Origin: Hexactinellida sp. DTS-2022
Taxonomy: Eukaryota; Porifera; Hexactinellida
Length of the DNA: 64,000 nt
NCBI GenBank assembly: GCA_028753945.1
Contig: JAPNXP010000009.1
Span: forward strand, 5,766,001-5,830,000
Reading direction: 5' to 3'
A program made the position numbers and the translations under genes. Positions 1-9,359 of the stretch are shown here, one piece after another. A model generated the notes under the pieces. The model was not told the origin of the DNA. It searched no databases and worked only from the letters and a program-made list of their open reading frames with translations. The stretch's first letter is position 1; each line of letters opens with the position of its first letter.

Positions 1-301
1 ACATAATTTATCCGACATTTTTACACGAAAAGAAAATAATTTAAAGTTTGGTAAATTCTACACAAATATCAGTTTATACTTTTTGTCTAGAATTATAGTA
101 CATATTACTTTGCATAGTAAACTATAGCGCAATTGCTATTGACATTGACACCAATGTAACACCATCAAATCAACACTTATACACTTCCTATTATAATATT
201 CCCATATCACTAAAGTAGTAGTTTCCTACGATAACCAATTTGAATAATTATTTATAAATAACTTCACCTTTCAATCTGTTCCTTGAATATTGTAACATTT
301 C

Positions 302-1850
302 ATGTTTCTATCGATCCTATCCTTTCCTATTTTTCTGCTACTCTGCAGTTTTACCCCTGTGGTACACGGAATTTGCGATGAGGCAGAATTCACTTGTGAT
401 ATTCTTCAACCTACGTACAGTTCTTGTACAATCAGGGCATCTAACGGTACCTGGACAAGTTACCTTATAGAGAAGTGTTCTGGTGAATTAGCAGAGACTG
501 GAAGAACTTCTACTAGATTTAATTTGTATTTGCCTACAAATAATGAAACTATCACACTGGATATAGCTGGAGGTATAACCACATTCTATTTGTATGTTTA
601 TGATACAATCTCGATTGAATTCAACAAGACTCAAATTGACATCCTCGCTCTATATTTAGCTTTTGCTACATACAATCGGGCTGTCATATATTTTCCTTAT
701 GATTTCTTAAACTATATGCCAAGCCTTGCATATCTAGATATACGAAATGTTGAATTCGATCGTTTTCCATACTTAAACTCGACAAGTTTAACACAAGTGT
801 ATCTTTACTACCTTACGCTACCTAATTTCGTAACCTTTCTGCCGTCCATGCTAATTCTGCCTAACTTGCATGGGTTAGGATTGTTTCAATATGAAGACGC
901 ACAGTGGTATCATGCTATTCCCAGCAGTTTCGATAATCATACTCGTATTGAGCTTTTATATTTGACTGGAATACAACACCTCTATAGTTACCAGTTTGCT
1001 AACTTGACACGTTTGAAAAGATTGTATTTGACCAGATTTTTCACTGATTTCACATTTGAAGATAACGCACTATCTGGATTGGATGGATTGACATATTTAT
1101 CTACTCTGTACTTGCAAACAAATTTAGATTTCGTTTTCAAAGAGACCTTTCCTAGTCTAATACTATTCGATTTACGCTTTTCAACTATAACTACACTCGA
1201 TCAGAAATTCTTTGAAAGACCGAAAGAATTATCCAGTATAACTGGTTATTCTGTTCCATTCCATTGTAACTGTGAGATGACATGGGTAATGGGTTAGTCA
1301 TGTTGTTAACAATCTGGGTTGGACAGTTAGTGGCACGTGCGCAACCCCTTCCAGTTTGAATGGAAACTTAATAAGTAACAGTTCCAATTTCATTAACTGT
1401 CCCAATAATCAATCTTATCATTGCTTCAATGATACTTTAATTTGTCCTCCTGAGATTAACTGTGTTAACACAGTAGACAGTGCGTACTGTGACTGTGGAG
1501 ATGGATACACAGTAAATGCAACCAACAACTTATGTGTGGATACAAACGAGTGTACTGGTACCAACAATTGTGAACATAACTGTACTAACACCATCGGTTC
1601 CTATACATGTTCCTGTTTATCTGGTTTCACTCTTGACCCCCCTCATTTCTGTCAAGATATTAACGAGTGTTCTACTCCCGACAACTGTGAACACAACTGT
1701 ACTAACACAGCAGGTTCCTACACATGTTCCTGTATGTCTGGTTTCACGCTACAATCAGATTTGTCATCCTGTGTATCTGGAGTTAGTCAGCTGACTGCTC
1801 CTATACTCCTTGCACTCCTCTCTCTACTCTTGCAAGCCTCACTTCTTTGA
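302..1850 (+). CDS. LRR plus calcium-binding EGF surface protein, frameshifted
   Basis: This looks like a secreted or membrane-tethered adhesion or recognition protein. The first frame (302-1297) starts at an ATG with a signal peptide (about residues 1-23). It continues with irregular leucine-rich repeats and opens an LRR C-terminal cap (CNCEMTW) before a stop at 1295-1297. The cap continues one frame over, from about 1296 (SHVVNNLGWTV...), and runs into three EGF-like units. Two of these are typical calcium-binding EGFs (DTNEC and DINEC starts). A hydrophobic end (LLALLSLLLQASLL) could be a GPI signal or a membrane segment. The cap spans both frames, so I read one gene with a single-base shift near 1290-1296. 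It could be a true pseudogene, an allele, or an assembly error. No intron joins the frames: the only small GT-AG pair (12 nt) leads to a stop. No ortholog is recognised. Confidence 0.72.
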
Positions 1851-2113
1851 TTTCTAGTATAGGACTAGCTCTATTTATTCTTATTTATTTTCTAAACTTA
1901 TTTTATAGTTACTAGTCTTTTCGAATTTATATCTTTTATTCATTTCAATGATTTCATTGACCCCTCTCTTTCTATTATTGTTATCTCTTATTATTTGTTT
2001 CATTATGTATTACTCTTTTTACACACACTAATATTTGATAACAAGGCCAATTAAAATATCGAGACCGAAGGGGCAGGGCTCGCTACATTTATATTCATTT
2101 CAGCTTTGGCAGG

Positions 2114-2486
2114 AAAAAAATCTAAAATTACAGCTGTGCCGACGCAATTTTTGCAATTTTCTTGTGGATACACTTAGACATACTACAGTACACCCTCGAT
2201 AATTAGACACTATTACAGAGACGGAACCGGTCGGAACCTTGACCGGCCGGTCGAGATCTCTATATGATCTATTCGATATCATAATATCATAATTTGTTTT
2301 CTATTATTTATAAATTATTGCTAGCTATGATTGACCGGTCGACCGGCCGGTCGGGTCAGGTCAAATTTACAACTGCACCTGTCGGGTCGGGTCGGGTCAT
2401 GAAAATCCCGACCGGTTCCATCTCTGCTGACTATTAGTCATCCTCCGAATTAAGATGCTTTCGGCACAGCTCTAATTTTAGATTTT
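2114..2486. mobile_element. MITE with about 26-bp TIRs (family shared with 45941-46066)
   Basis: The left end reads aaaatctaaaattacagctg and continues tgccgacg. The right end (2461-2486) is its near-perfect reverse complement, tcggcacagctctaatttta followed by gatttt. The same terminal word, with one or two changes, bounds the element at 45941-46066. A second element is nested inside (2216-2429). No coding capacity is seen, so this is a non-autonomous element of unassigned superfamily. Confidence 0.8.
2216..2429. mobile_element. Nested hAT-like MITE built of GACCGG/GGGTCGGG words
   Basis: The ends are CAGAGACGGAACCGGTCGG on the left and CCGACCGGTTCCATCTCTG (followed by CTG) on the right. ACTATTA flanks it at 2209-2215 and 2430-2436, which fits a 7-8 bp hAT-type target duplication. 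The interior is a patchwork of short words on both strands (gaccggccggtcg, gggtcgggtcgggtc). It interrupts the element at 2114-2486, so it is younger. Confidence 0.75.
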
Positions 2487-3001
2487 GTTTGTTTCAAATT
2501 TTTCTTAATTTTTTTCACTTTCCTACGCTCAATCTCTTATTTGTTTTATTTCAGTATTACTCTTTCTACACTCAGGGGCTACACTTACTAATATTTGATT
2601 ATAAATCTCTATTTGCTATTTATTACTCCTATATTTAGATATTATTTGTAATTTTGGATACAATCTCATGTCATTTTTACTTTCTTTATATGTAGTCTAT
2701 TTCTGTGTGGTCTATAAAAGCCCATGTACCTTAATTAAATATTGTAGACCCGTCTATAAATTTTGTAGAGCAAATTCCACTGTCGCCTATGGGTAATACT
2801 ATTTTAGTCAAGATCATCTGTCTAGAAATAGACGATCTACATACTAATAGCACATAACTGTCTTATTATAAAGGGTTTAAATTGACATAATTTAATTAAT
2901 AGGAATATTATTAAAAGAATTGCAGTTTTTATATATCGTTATTATTATAATATTCAATAGTTTCCCTATTTAATTAGGCTAGCAGCAGGATAGGAGAAAT
3001 T

Positions 3002-3270
3002 TTAGTTAGCTTTGTAGAGTATAACAGCAACTTGTCCAAGATAGAAATAAATAAAACTATTAACTGTATGTTGTTGAAAATCACCGAAATTCCTTCCTAC
3101 AACACAATGCCAAACTGGATTGAATTTCAAATCAAACTCATTTCTTATAAAATCGGCTATTTCTTGTTCCATATCGTATTTTCCAAAGCTAATGTTGCCG
3201 TATTTATAGCTTCTTGTTGCATTTCTTCACTCATGTCGGCATTCTTAATTTCTGCTTTTCGTTCTGACAT
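3002..3270 (-). pseudogene. DYNLL: Dynein light chain LC8-type, one-base frameshift
   Basis: On the minus strand an ATG at 3270 opens MSERKAEIKNADMSEEMQQE, the canonical start of the 89-residue LC8 hub protein of dynein and many other complexes. After about 30 residues the frame shifts in an A run (3179-3182 on the plus strand). It then continues as EQEIADFIRNEFDLKFNPVW and ends FIYFYLGQVAVILYKAN plus stop. The span is 269 nt, exactly one base short of 90 codons (89 residues plus stop). The break is therefore a single missing base in an otherwise intact gene. Either a recent pseudogene or a homopolymer error in the assembly would explain it. A divergent paralog lies just upstream at 3511-3801 on the same strand. 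Confidence 0.85.
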
Positions 3271-3510
3271 AATTCATTGGAAATATAGTTTTATTTTTTA
3301 TCCATATTCGGGGATAATCTTGGTTTTATAGGAATGTTTAAATGCGACATAAATCACGTTTTAAATTCCAGTATTTGGAACAATTCATCTGTTTAACTGA
3401 TAATTATATTCATATATACTTTTAACTTTAGTACCATATACATGGTTACAATAGAGTGCCTTTGTGCTAGGCGCTTAATTCGGACTCCTTTGTGACAAAA
3501 GTCGCAATAA

Positions 3511-3801
3511 TTAGATACTCCCTATTGTAGGAGGTTTTTGCCTGGTTTTGTATATTAAGATAGGAACGTCTCCTAAATACAAGTATACAAACGGTCTCTT
3601 CTCATAATCAGCTATACTACATACGTCTATCTTGCAATCCCAAACGGATTTATATTTTATATCAAACTGTATTCTCAGGTAGGTAGCTATTTCTTTCTTC
3701 TGTTTGGTAATAGCAATCGCTTTCATTACGGTTTCTATTGCGAATAATTGAGCGCTCGTACTAATATTAGATTTCTTTATGAACGGTTTTATGTCTGACA
3801 T
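3511..3801 (-). CDS. Divergent dynein light chain LC8-like protein
   Basis: The 96-residue frame starts MSDIKPFIKKSNISTSAQ. It keeps the LC8 layout: an N-terminal helix pair, then IATYLRIQFDIKYKSVWDC, then the strand FVYLYLGDVPILIYK that carries the FxYFYLGQ signature. LC8 proteins form dimers that clamp linear motifs in dynein intermediate chain and other partners. The core is clearly diverged: the second cysteine and KNFGSY-type segment is replaced by KIDVCSIADYEK. The C-terminus carries about eight extra residues (RQKPPTIGSI). It is probably a lineage-specific, perhaps axonemal, paralog formed by tandem duplication with 3002-3270. LC8-family membership is well supported; the partner is unknown. 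Confidence 0.8.
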   Translation of the reverse strand: MSDIKPFIKKSNISTSAQLFAIETVMKAIAITKQKKEIATYLRIQFDIKYKSVWDCKIDVCSIADYEKRPFVYLYLGDVPILIYKTRQKPPTIGSI

Positions 3802-3956
3802 TAGTCACAAAAGGGAGCAAAGGAACTTTTGGATATTTCGTTTTTATAATAAAATTAACAAAGGGTCAATTCAACCATTGAAATGTGTTAATTTTTGATG
3901 TAGTTCCTATTACAATGTTTCCTTATTTTTAATTAAGGGACTTTTTGGTAAAGTAC

Positions 3957-3990
3957 ACAGTGGATGCCGGTTATAAGAACATCGTCGGAT
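3957..3990. mobile_element. Solo end of pogo-type MITE (48253 subfamily)
   Basis: The sequence matches the right terminal repeat of the element at 48253-48410 in reverse orientation, and no partner end is found nearby. It is a truncated copy. Confidence 0.6.
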
Positions 3991-4020
3991 TTGAATTACG
4001 TATATCATTTATTTTCAAAT

Positions 4021-4185
4021 ACAGTTGAAACCGGATATTTATAACAATCGGATATATTTAACACATTTTCTTGTAAATAATTAATCATTGTTGTTGTTGT
4101 TGTAAAATCGGGTATTTTTAACAATCGGATATTTTTAACAAATTTTCGTTAAAAGAATATGTTAAAAATATCCGGTTTCAACTGT
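4021..4185. mobile_element. Pogo/Tigger-type MITE, 59 bp upstream of RBCK1 start
   Basis: The ends are acagttgaaaccggatattt and its inverse aaatatccggtttcaactgt. The ACAGT terminus resembles pogo/Tigger TIRs. The interior repeats the word ggatatttttaaca. It has no coding capacity. Confidence 0.8.
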
Positions 4186-4243
4186 AATACCATTTTTATT
4201 TATTTCTAAATTTATACCATTATAATATTGCTCTCTAAGCGCT

Positions 4244-6661
4244 ATGAGTGGCAACACCATTCCCGACGACTATGAGATATTGCGCATACCCCCTAATCAG
4301 AATGATTTCCACCCAGGCTCCGTATTGCGTAGAACGCGGGACAAGAAGGACCCCCTCCCGCACGTCCCAGACAAGGTAGACGAAGACCCGTACATGCAAA
4401 TGAATTCTATTGTAACCGAAATATATCCCAACGAGCTACCGCCCAGCGGTCCCACTGGTGGGTACCGCCAGCCCCAAGGGGGCTATCGGGACCACCCCAC
4501 TCAGTACAGGGATGCACCCAACCCTGAGCACCAACGCCCTTATAATAGCGACCCTTATGACCCGAGAGCACGCGACCCTATCTCTCGAGACAATTACAAC
4601 ATGGGACCCCAAGACAATCGCTATCCTCGAAACAGCTATGGCCCCGGGAGTAGTAGCGGGTATTTACCCCAGCCTATGCCCGTGCAATCGCAGGTTAGAC
4701 AGCCCTTCAACCAACCTCCGAACTATGGATACAACGGCCCGGCTGGAGACGGGCCCGGTAGGAGTCTGCCCCAACCGATCCGTTCTGATGGCACACCTAT
4801 TTATAGAGACCCTCGCTACGCCCCCACATACCATTCTCAGGTCCCTGGCAACCAGTACCCAGATAGTGAACCGAAGTCCCCCGATCAGTTAGGCGCCCCG
4901 GACCCCAACCGTAACCTCCCGTCTGGCTACGAGTACAGCAGCGCTGTCAGAGTAGAGTACAGTGCCCAGGAAAGATACCGGGAAAAGTCGAATCCCTACG
5001 GCACCGCTGATATGCCCCTCCCTCACAGAGACGAGCAGAGACAGTACAGACCCGGCAGCTACCACGACAGCGCACCTGAGAGACCTATCTCTCACGACTC
5101 ACAGCTCAATAGGGAGTACCCCCGGTACCCTACCAATGACGTCACCACCACCCTCCCTCCCCCCCGACACCCCATGTACCCCCAGCAGCGGGGCCCCTAC
5201 CCGCCCCAGTCCTACGGAGATCTGCCCCCGCCTCGCTTCAGCCGCTCCCCCGCGAGCAGCCTCAGAGAGGAGGCCCCCTACAGCGGCCCTGTGTACCAGC
5301 AGGTGCGGCCACAGGCCCAGCCAGGCCACTCCCTCCCCTCCGGCTATCGGCCCCCTGTCCCCACGCAGCGCAGCTGGGGCCCTCAGCACGAGGCGTACGA
5401 GCGGTACCACGGAGCGGACACGTTTGCCCCCCCTCCCCCCCAGTACCACGGACAGGTCTCGCCTACCTACCAAGAGGACAGACCCCAGCATCTGCCCCCT
5501 CCCATTCTGGCGCCCCAACACCAGCAGAGGGAGTGGCCCCCGCGTGCTCCCCCTGCCCAGTACCCAGAGGAACCTAACCCCGCTAACTTCCCTAAGCCCA
5601 GACTCTTTACCGATAGGAAGGTATCCGTTGATCAGGTCACCGGAGAGTTCGAGCACATACACATGGCCCCAGCGCCGCCCCCGCCCCGCCCCCGGACCCC
5701 GGAGCCCCCTGGCTGGAAGTGTCCCGTGTGCACCTACCACAACAAGCCCTCCCGTCCGGGCTGCGAGATGTGCACCACGCCGCGGCCCGAGGACTACGTG
5801 GTGCCCGCGGGGTACCAGCCGGACGAGGAGGAGCTCAGCAAGCAGAAGCAGGCCGAGCAGCGCGAAGTGATGGAGCAGGAGCGCATGCTGCTGGAGAGGG
5901 AGAAGAACTACGAACAGCTGATGCGAGCAGCTGACCAGGACCTGATTGAGGTGGACGAGGAGTTCGAATGCGCCATCTGTATCGTGGATGTGGATATAGG
6001 GGACGGAGTGCGGTTACGCGAATGCTTGCACGCGTTTTGTAGAGACTGTCTCACGCAGCATATCATGCATGCGGATGACGCAGAGGTTAAGTGTCCCTTT
6101 CAAGGCGAGACATACCAATGTGACTGTGTTGTTACCGAGCGGGAGATTAAACAGCTGCTCTCACCCGAGGCATACGGCCACTGGCAACAGATGGGATTGA
6201 ATCAAGCGGAAGGAACTATTCATAACGCGTTTCATTGCAAATCAGCTGACTGTCCTGGGTGGTGTGTTTACGAGGACGACATAAACTTCTTCAACTGCCC
6301 AGTGTGCAACATCCAGAACTGTCTGACATGTAAGGCTATCCATCAGGGCAAGAACTGTAAGGAGTACCAGGAGGAGATCAAGAACAAAGCGCAGAACGAC
6401 GATGATGCTAAACAGACGCAGAAAATGCTTGAGAAAATGATACAGGAGGGCGAGGCGATGAAGTGTCCGCAGTGCCAAGTTATTATACAGAAGAAGGTAG
6501 GGTGTGATTGGATCAGATGCACCGTGTGTAAAACAGAGATTTGCTGGGCCACTAAGGGTCTCAGGTGGGGACCCAAGGGAAAGGGGGACACCTCGGGAGG
6601 GTGCAAGTGTCGAGCTGACGGCCGCACCCCCTGCAGCCCCCAGTGCAAAAACTGTCACTAG
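4244..6661 (+). CDS. RBCK1: RBR E3 ubiquitin ligase, HOIL-1/RBCK1-like
   Basis: This is a predicted RING-between-RING ubiquitin ligase of the HOIL-1 type, which in animals works with HOIP in the linear ubiquitin assembly complex. The 805-residue single exon starts at an ATG. Residues about 1-470 are proline-, tyrosine- and glutamine-rich low complexity. A RanBP2-type zinc finger follows at about 488-512 (WKCPVCTYHN...CEMC). A charged helical stretch covers about 525-570. The RBR module covers 574-805: RING1 ECAICIVDV...LRECLHAFC, an IBR, and RING2 with GCDWIRCTVCKTEICW carrying the catalytic-cysteine region. It ends GGCKCR...CSPQCKNCH, the distinctive HOIL-1 tail. No N-terminal ubiquitin-like domain is visible. 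Vertebrate HOIL-1 is about 510 residues and uses that domain to bind HOIP, so partner choice may differ here. Confidence 0.92.
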   Translation: MSGNTIPDDYEILRIPPNQNDFHPGSVLRRTRDKKDPLPHVPDKVDEDPYMQMNSIVTEIYPNELPPSGPTGGYRQPQGGYRDHPTQYRDAPNPEHQRPYNSDPYDPRARDPISRDNYNMGPQDNRYPRNSYGPGSSSGYLPQPMPVQSQVRQPFNQPPNYGYNGPAGDGPGRSLPQPIRSDGTPIYRDPRYAPTYHSQVPGNQYPDSEPKSPDQLGAPDPNRNLPSGYEYSSAVRVEYSAQERYREKSNPYGTADMPLPHRDEQRQYRPGSYHDSAPERPISHDSQLNREYPRYPTNDVTTTLPPPRHPMYPQQRGPYPPQSYGDLPPPRFSRSPASSLREEAPYSGPVYQQVRPQAQPGHSLPSGYRPPVPTQRSWGPQHEAYERYHGADTFAPPPPQYHGQVSPTYQEDRPQHLPPPILAPQHQQREWPPRAPPAQYPEEPNPANFPKPRLFTDRKVSVDQVTGEFEHIHMAPAPPPPRPRTPEPPGWKCPVCTYHNKPSRPGCEMCTTPRPEDYVVPAGYQPDEEELSKQKQAEQREVMEQERMLLEREKNYEQLMRAADQDLIEVDEEFECAICIVDVDIGDGVRLRECLHAFCRDCLTQHIMHADDAEVKCPFQGETYQCDCVVTEREIKQLLSPEAYGHWQQMGLNQAEGTIHNAFHCKSADCPGWCVYEDDINFFNCPVCNIQNCLTCKAIHQGKNCKEYQEEIKNKAQNDDDAKQTQKMLEKMIQEGEAMKCPQCQVIIQKKVGCDWIRCTVCKTEICWATKGLRWGPKGKGDTSGGCKCRADGRTPCSPQCKNCH

Positions 6662-8000
6662 CGGGCGAATTATTTTTATTTAATTTCTATTGAATAGTAA
6701 TTAATAATTATCTCTCAAACTTCTTAATTAATCAATGGTTGTACATAACTGATGGAATAGTCGTGATTAGTGAGTATTGATGTTTTTGATTATTTTATTT
6801 TATTGTGCTTAGTGTCTTTGTTCTTTCTTATAATTGTTCATTTATTCCATCCCCCTTATTTATATCCTGTCTTAATATTAATACATACATTAAGAGCGAA
6901 TTCGTAATAGCAATTCACATTTTATACGAAATTTTCTTGTTAATAGGCGAACTACTATTAGATATAGATGTTCGCTTTGGGGAAAAGTAATTTGCAAATA
7001 GCAATTTCTATTAAACAAAAATTATTGTAGTTCTATTGAACTACTTAATCACTAACTATTTGAGTAGTTTTCGCCAATTTATGCATTTACTTTAGCTTTG
7101 ATTGAATTTATTTGATAGAAACTCAATAGCGCTGAATATATTCTATATTTACATACTGTCCAACCTAGAAGCTACCTCAATTAGGGATTTATAATCTGGC
7201 CCGGACCATAGACTTTGAATCCTATTTTATTCTTTAAAATTAATGGGAGCGGGAGACTGGATATTCAATTTCTCTGTGATATATAGGATTTATCTGCTAT
7301 TTGTAAAGTAATAATTGGTCAATAATCATATTCTGCCCAGCGTATTACGTAGTAGTCGTATACAAGTAAACCTCCCAAAGCGGCACCCATCGGGAGAATG
7401 ATTTTGTGCCGCTTCTCGGAGGTGCCGCTTTGGGAGGTTTTACTGTATATCTTTTAATTAATGCCCACAGAGGCACAGATTATATTTTTTGCCAAAGTAG
7501 GATAATTATATATATATACTTTAATACGTAGTATATTATTTTGTATAATTATATAAAATAGATCAAATTGGGAATAATTTATATAGCTTCCGCCCGGACT
7601 TGCATCGGGAGAATCCCGACGATAATGAGATGGTTGGACATTATTACTTTACAGTAATTTCCTTATCATTTACATGGCATTTAAATTGCAAATGTGTAGG
7701 CAGTGTAGCCCTGTGAACAATTGTGAATCGACACTCAAAATCACTTTTGGAGGCACTTTCGAGACAAAGTGTCGTGTATAAATTGTCACTGTCATATAAT
7801 GTCGTGTGAAGGAATTTACACTAGCCAAAAATCCTGTCACCACCAAAATTAATGCTTTATGTGTTCTACTAACGAGAGTCATTTATATATGTAAATGTAC
7901 ACTTATACACAGTCGAGACGAGTGACTCCTTACATAATATGATACATAATTGATCTTCTAGATTATGAAACACTTTAGTTGAAATAAATTAAATAAATAT
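6662..8000. other. Intergenic, AT-rich
   Basis: It contains one short pogo-type hairpin element (7362-7446). I see no other gene, RNA or repeat with support. Confidence 0.5.
7362..7446. mobile_element. Short pogo-type MITE (85 bp)
   Basis: The left end agtaaacctcccaaagcggc pairs with the right end gccgctttgggaggttttac, followed by tgta. The interior adds further copies of gccgcttctcgg, so the whole element can fold into one hairpin. Confidence 0.75.
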
Positions 8001-9359
8001 ATGACAACTAAGAGTAATCCTGTAGACCCTGCAAATAACTCTACTATTTACACATCAACCGTATCTTTAACAAAATCCGCATCTAAGCCTAAAGACCCGC
8101 TATCCACTGACAGTGATAGGTACATTCCGAACAGGAAAACAACAGATCTTGATTTCGCTCACAATCAATTGACTCAGGAATCCAGAATTACAATGGATTC
8201 CTCTGATGCGCAAAACGAAGAAAATGTCGCCAAACAATTGAAAAACCTTAATAACGCTCCTGGTCCTGACCGTATCCTTAGTTACAATAGTAAGATCCCA
8301 GAATGTGATAATACCGTGTCTTTATTCACTTCACACAAAATTATACCTAAATACGTAACACGGCCTGCTCGCTACATTCCACAGGAACCAATCCGTATCC
8401 TAGACGCTCCGGATGTAATTAACGACTACTATTTAAATCTCCTAGATTGGAACTCAAATAACTTGATTGCAGTCGCATTAGGTACAGCAGTGTACATTTG
8501 GAATGCAACTAGTGGCTTAATATCTAAACTATGTGAGTTCCAAAATTCTAATTATCCCAGTAGTGTAAGCTGGTCTAGCTCTCACAAATACTTGGCTGTG
8601 GGCACTTCTCATAGCGAGGTACAAATCTGGGACACAGAAGCACTTAAGCTCATCCGCACCATGTTGGGACACAGGTTCCGAGTGGGGGCGTTGGCGTGGT
8701 GCAACTCTCTGCTAACCAGTGGGTCTCAGAACGGTTCGATCATCCACCACGATCCTAGGTCACCTGATCACTTCGTTTGTGAGCTGAGTAAGCATAAGCA
8801 GGAGGTGTGCGGCCTCAGGTGGTCCAATAATTTCGAGTATCTCGCTTCCGGCGGAAACGACAATCGCCTATGCATTTGGGACAGTAACAAACTGGCCACT
8901 TCAGAGCCACTTCACACTTGCACTCACCACGTCGCGGCCGTCAAGGCTTTAGCCTGGTGTCCGTGGAATAACAGTCTGCTGGCCAGCGGGGGCGGAACAG
9001 CTGACCGGTATATTCGTATCTGGAATGTGCACACCGGGAAATGCATCGTGGAGGAGGACACGGGTTCCCAGATAAGTGGGATTATCTGGTCTGAGAGGTA
9101 CAAGGAGATCGCCACGTCTCACGGGTACACCAAGCACCAGCTGAGTCTGTGGCGCTATCCCAGTCTCAAACTGGTGGGGGAACTAACGGGACATGGGCTG
9201 AGGATCCTATCGGCAGCTCTCAGCCCTGATGGGACCACAGTGGCCACTCTGGGGGCAGACGAGAGTATACGGTTTTGGAAATGTTTTGATGAAATACAGC
9301 CCAGGACAAGCAATAAATTACTTTCAAAGACACACTCACAGATAACACACAGTTTATAA
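8001..9359 (+). CDS. CDC20: CDC20/Fizzy APC/C activator
   Basis: This is a predicted activator of the anaphase-promoting complex that recruits substrates at mitosis and is the target of the spindle checkpoint. The 452-residue single exon opens at an ATG. The C-box DRYIPNR lies at residues 39-45. Seven WD40 blades cover about 130-440, starting IRILDAPDVINDYYLNLLDW. Blade words such as VGTSHSEVQIWD, IIHHD and AWCPWNNSLLASGGGT fit Cdc20 better than Cdh1/Fzr. The protein ends KTHSQITHSL. The C-terminal Ile-Arg tail that most Cdc20/Cdh1 proteins use to dock on APC3 is missing. Either the tail was lost, or a short terminal exon lies downstream that I cannot see. Confidence 0.93.
   Translation: MTTKSNPVDPANNSTIYTSTVSLTKSASKPKDPLSTDSDRYIPNRKTTDLDFAHNQLTQESRITMDSSDAQNEENVAKQLKNLNNAPGPDRILSYNSKIPECDNTVSLFTSHKIIPKYVTRPARYIPQEPIRILDAPDVINDYYLNLLDWNSNNLIAVALGTAVYIWNATSGLISKLCEFQNSNYPSSVSWSSSHKYLAVGTSHSEVQIWDTEALKLIRTMLGHRFRVGALAWCNSLLTSGSQNGSIIHHDPRSPDHFVCELSKHKQEVCGLRWSNNFEYLASGGNDNRLCIWDSNKLATSEPLHTCTHHVAAVKALAWCPWNNSLLASGGGTADRYIRIWNVHTGKCIVEEDTGSQISGIIWSERYKEIATSHGYTKHQLSLWRYPSLKLVGELTGHGLRILSAALSPDGTTVATLGADESIRFWKCFDEIQPRTSNKLLSKTHSQITHSL

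Larger units (their letters stand above)
1851..3001. other. Intergenic, AT-rich, contains nested MITEs
   Basis: The only structure I see is the pair of nested inverted-repeat elements at 2114-2486. The rest is AT-rich with no supportable coding frame. Confidence 0.6.
3802..4243. other. Gap between LC8 and RBCK1 genes, filled by MITE pieces
   Basis: Positions 3957-3990 match one end of the element at 48253-48410 (cagtggatgccggttataag, then aacatcg). Positions 4021-4185 are a complete pogo-type MITE. A short GTT run sits at about 4090-4105. No gene is seen. Confidence 0.6.

Noticed and set aside
3032..3331. 99-codon plus-strand frame
   Set aside because: It starts at TTG and is antisense to the LC8 gene at 3002-3270, whose minus-strand coding is clear.
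4889..5934. Long frames (up to 302 codons) inside the RBCK1 head
   Set aside because: They are out-of-frame or antisense readings of a GC-rich, proline-coding region. The frame with the zinc finger and RBR is the gene.
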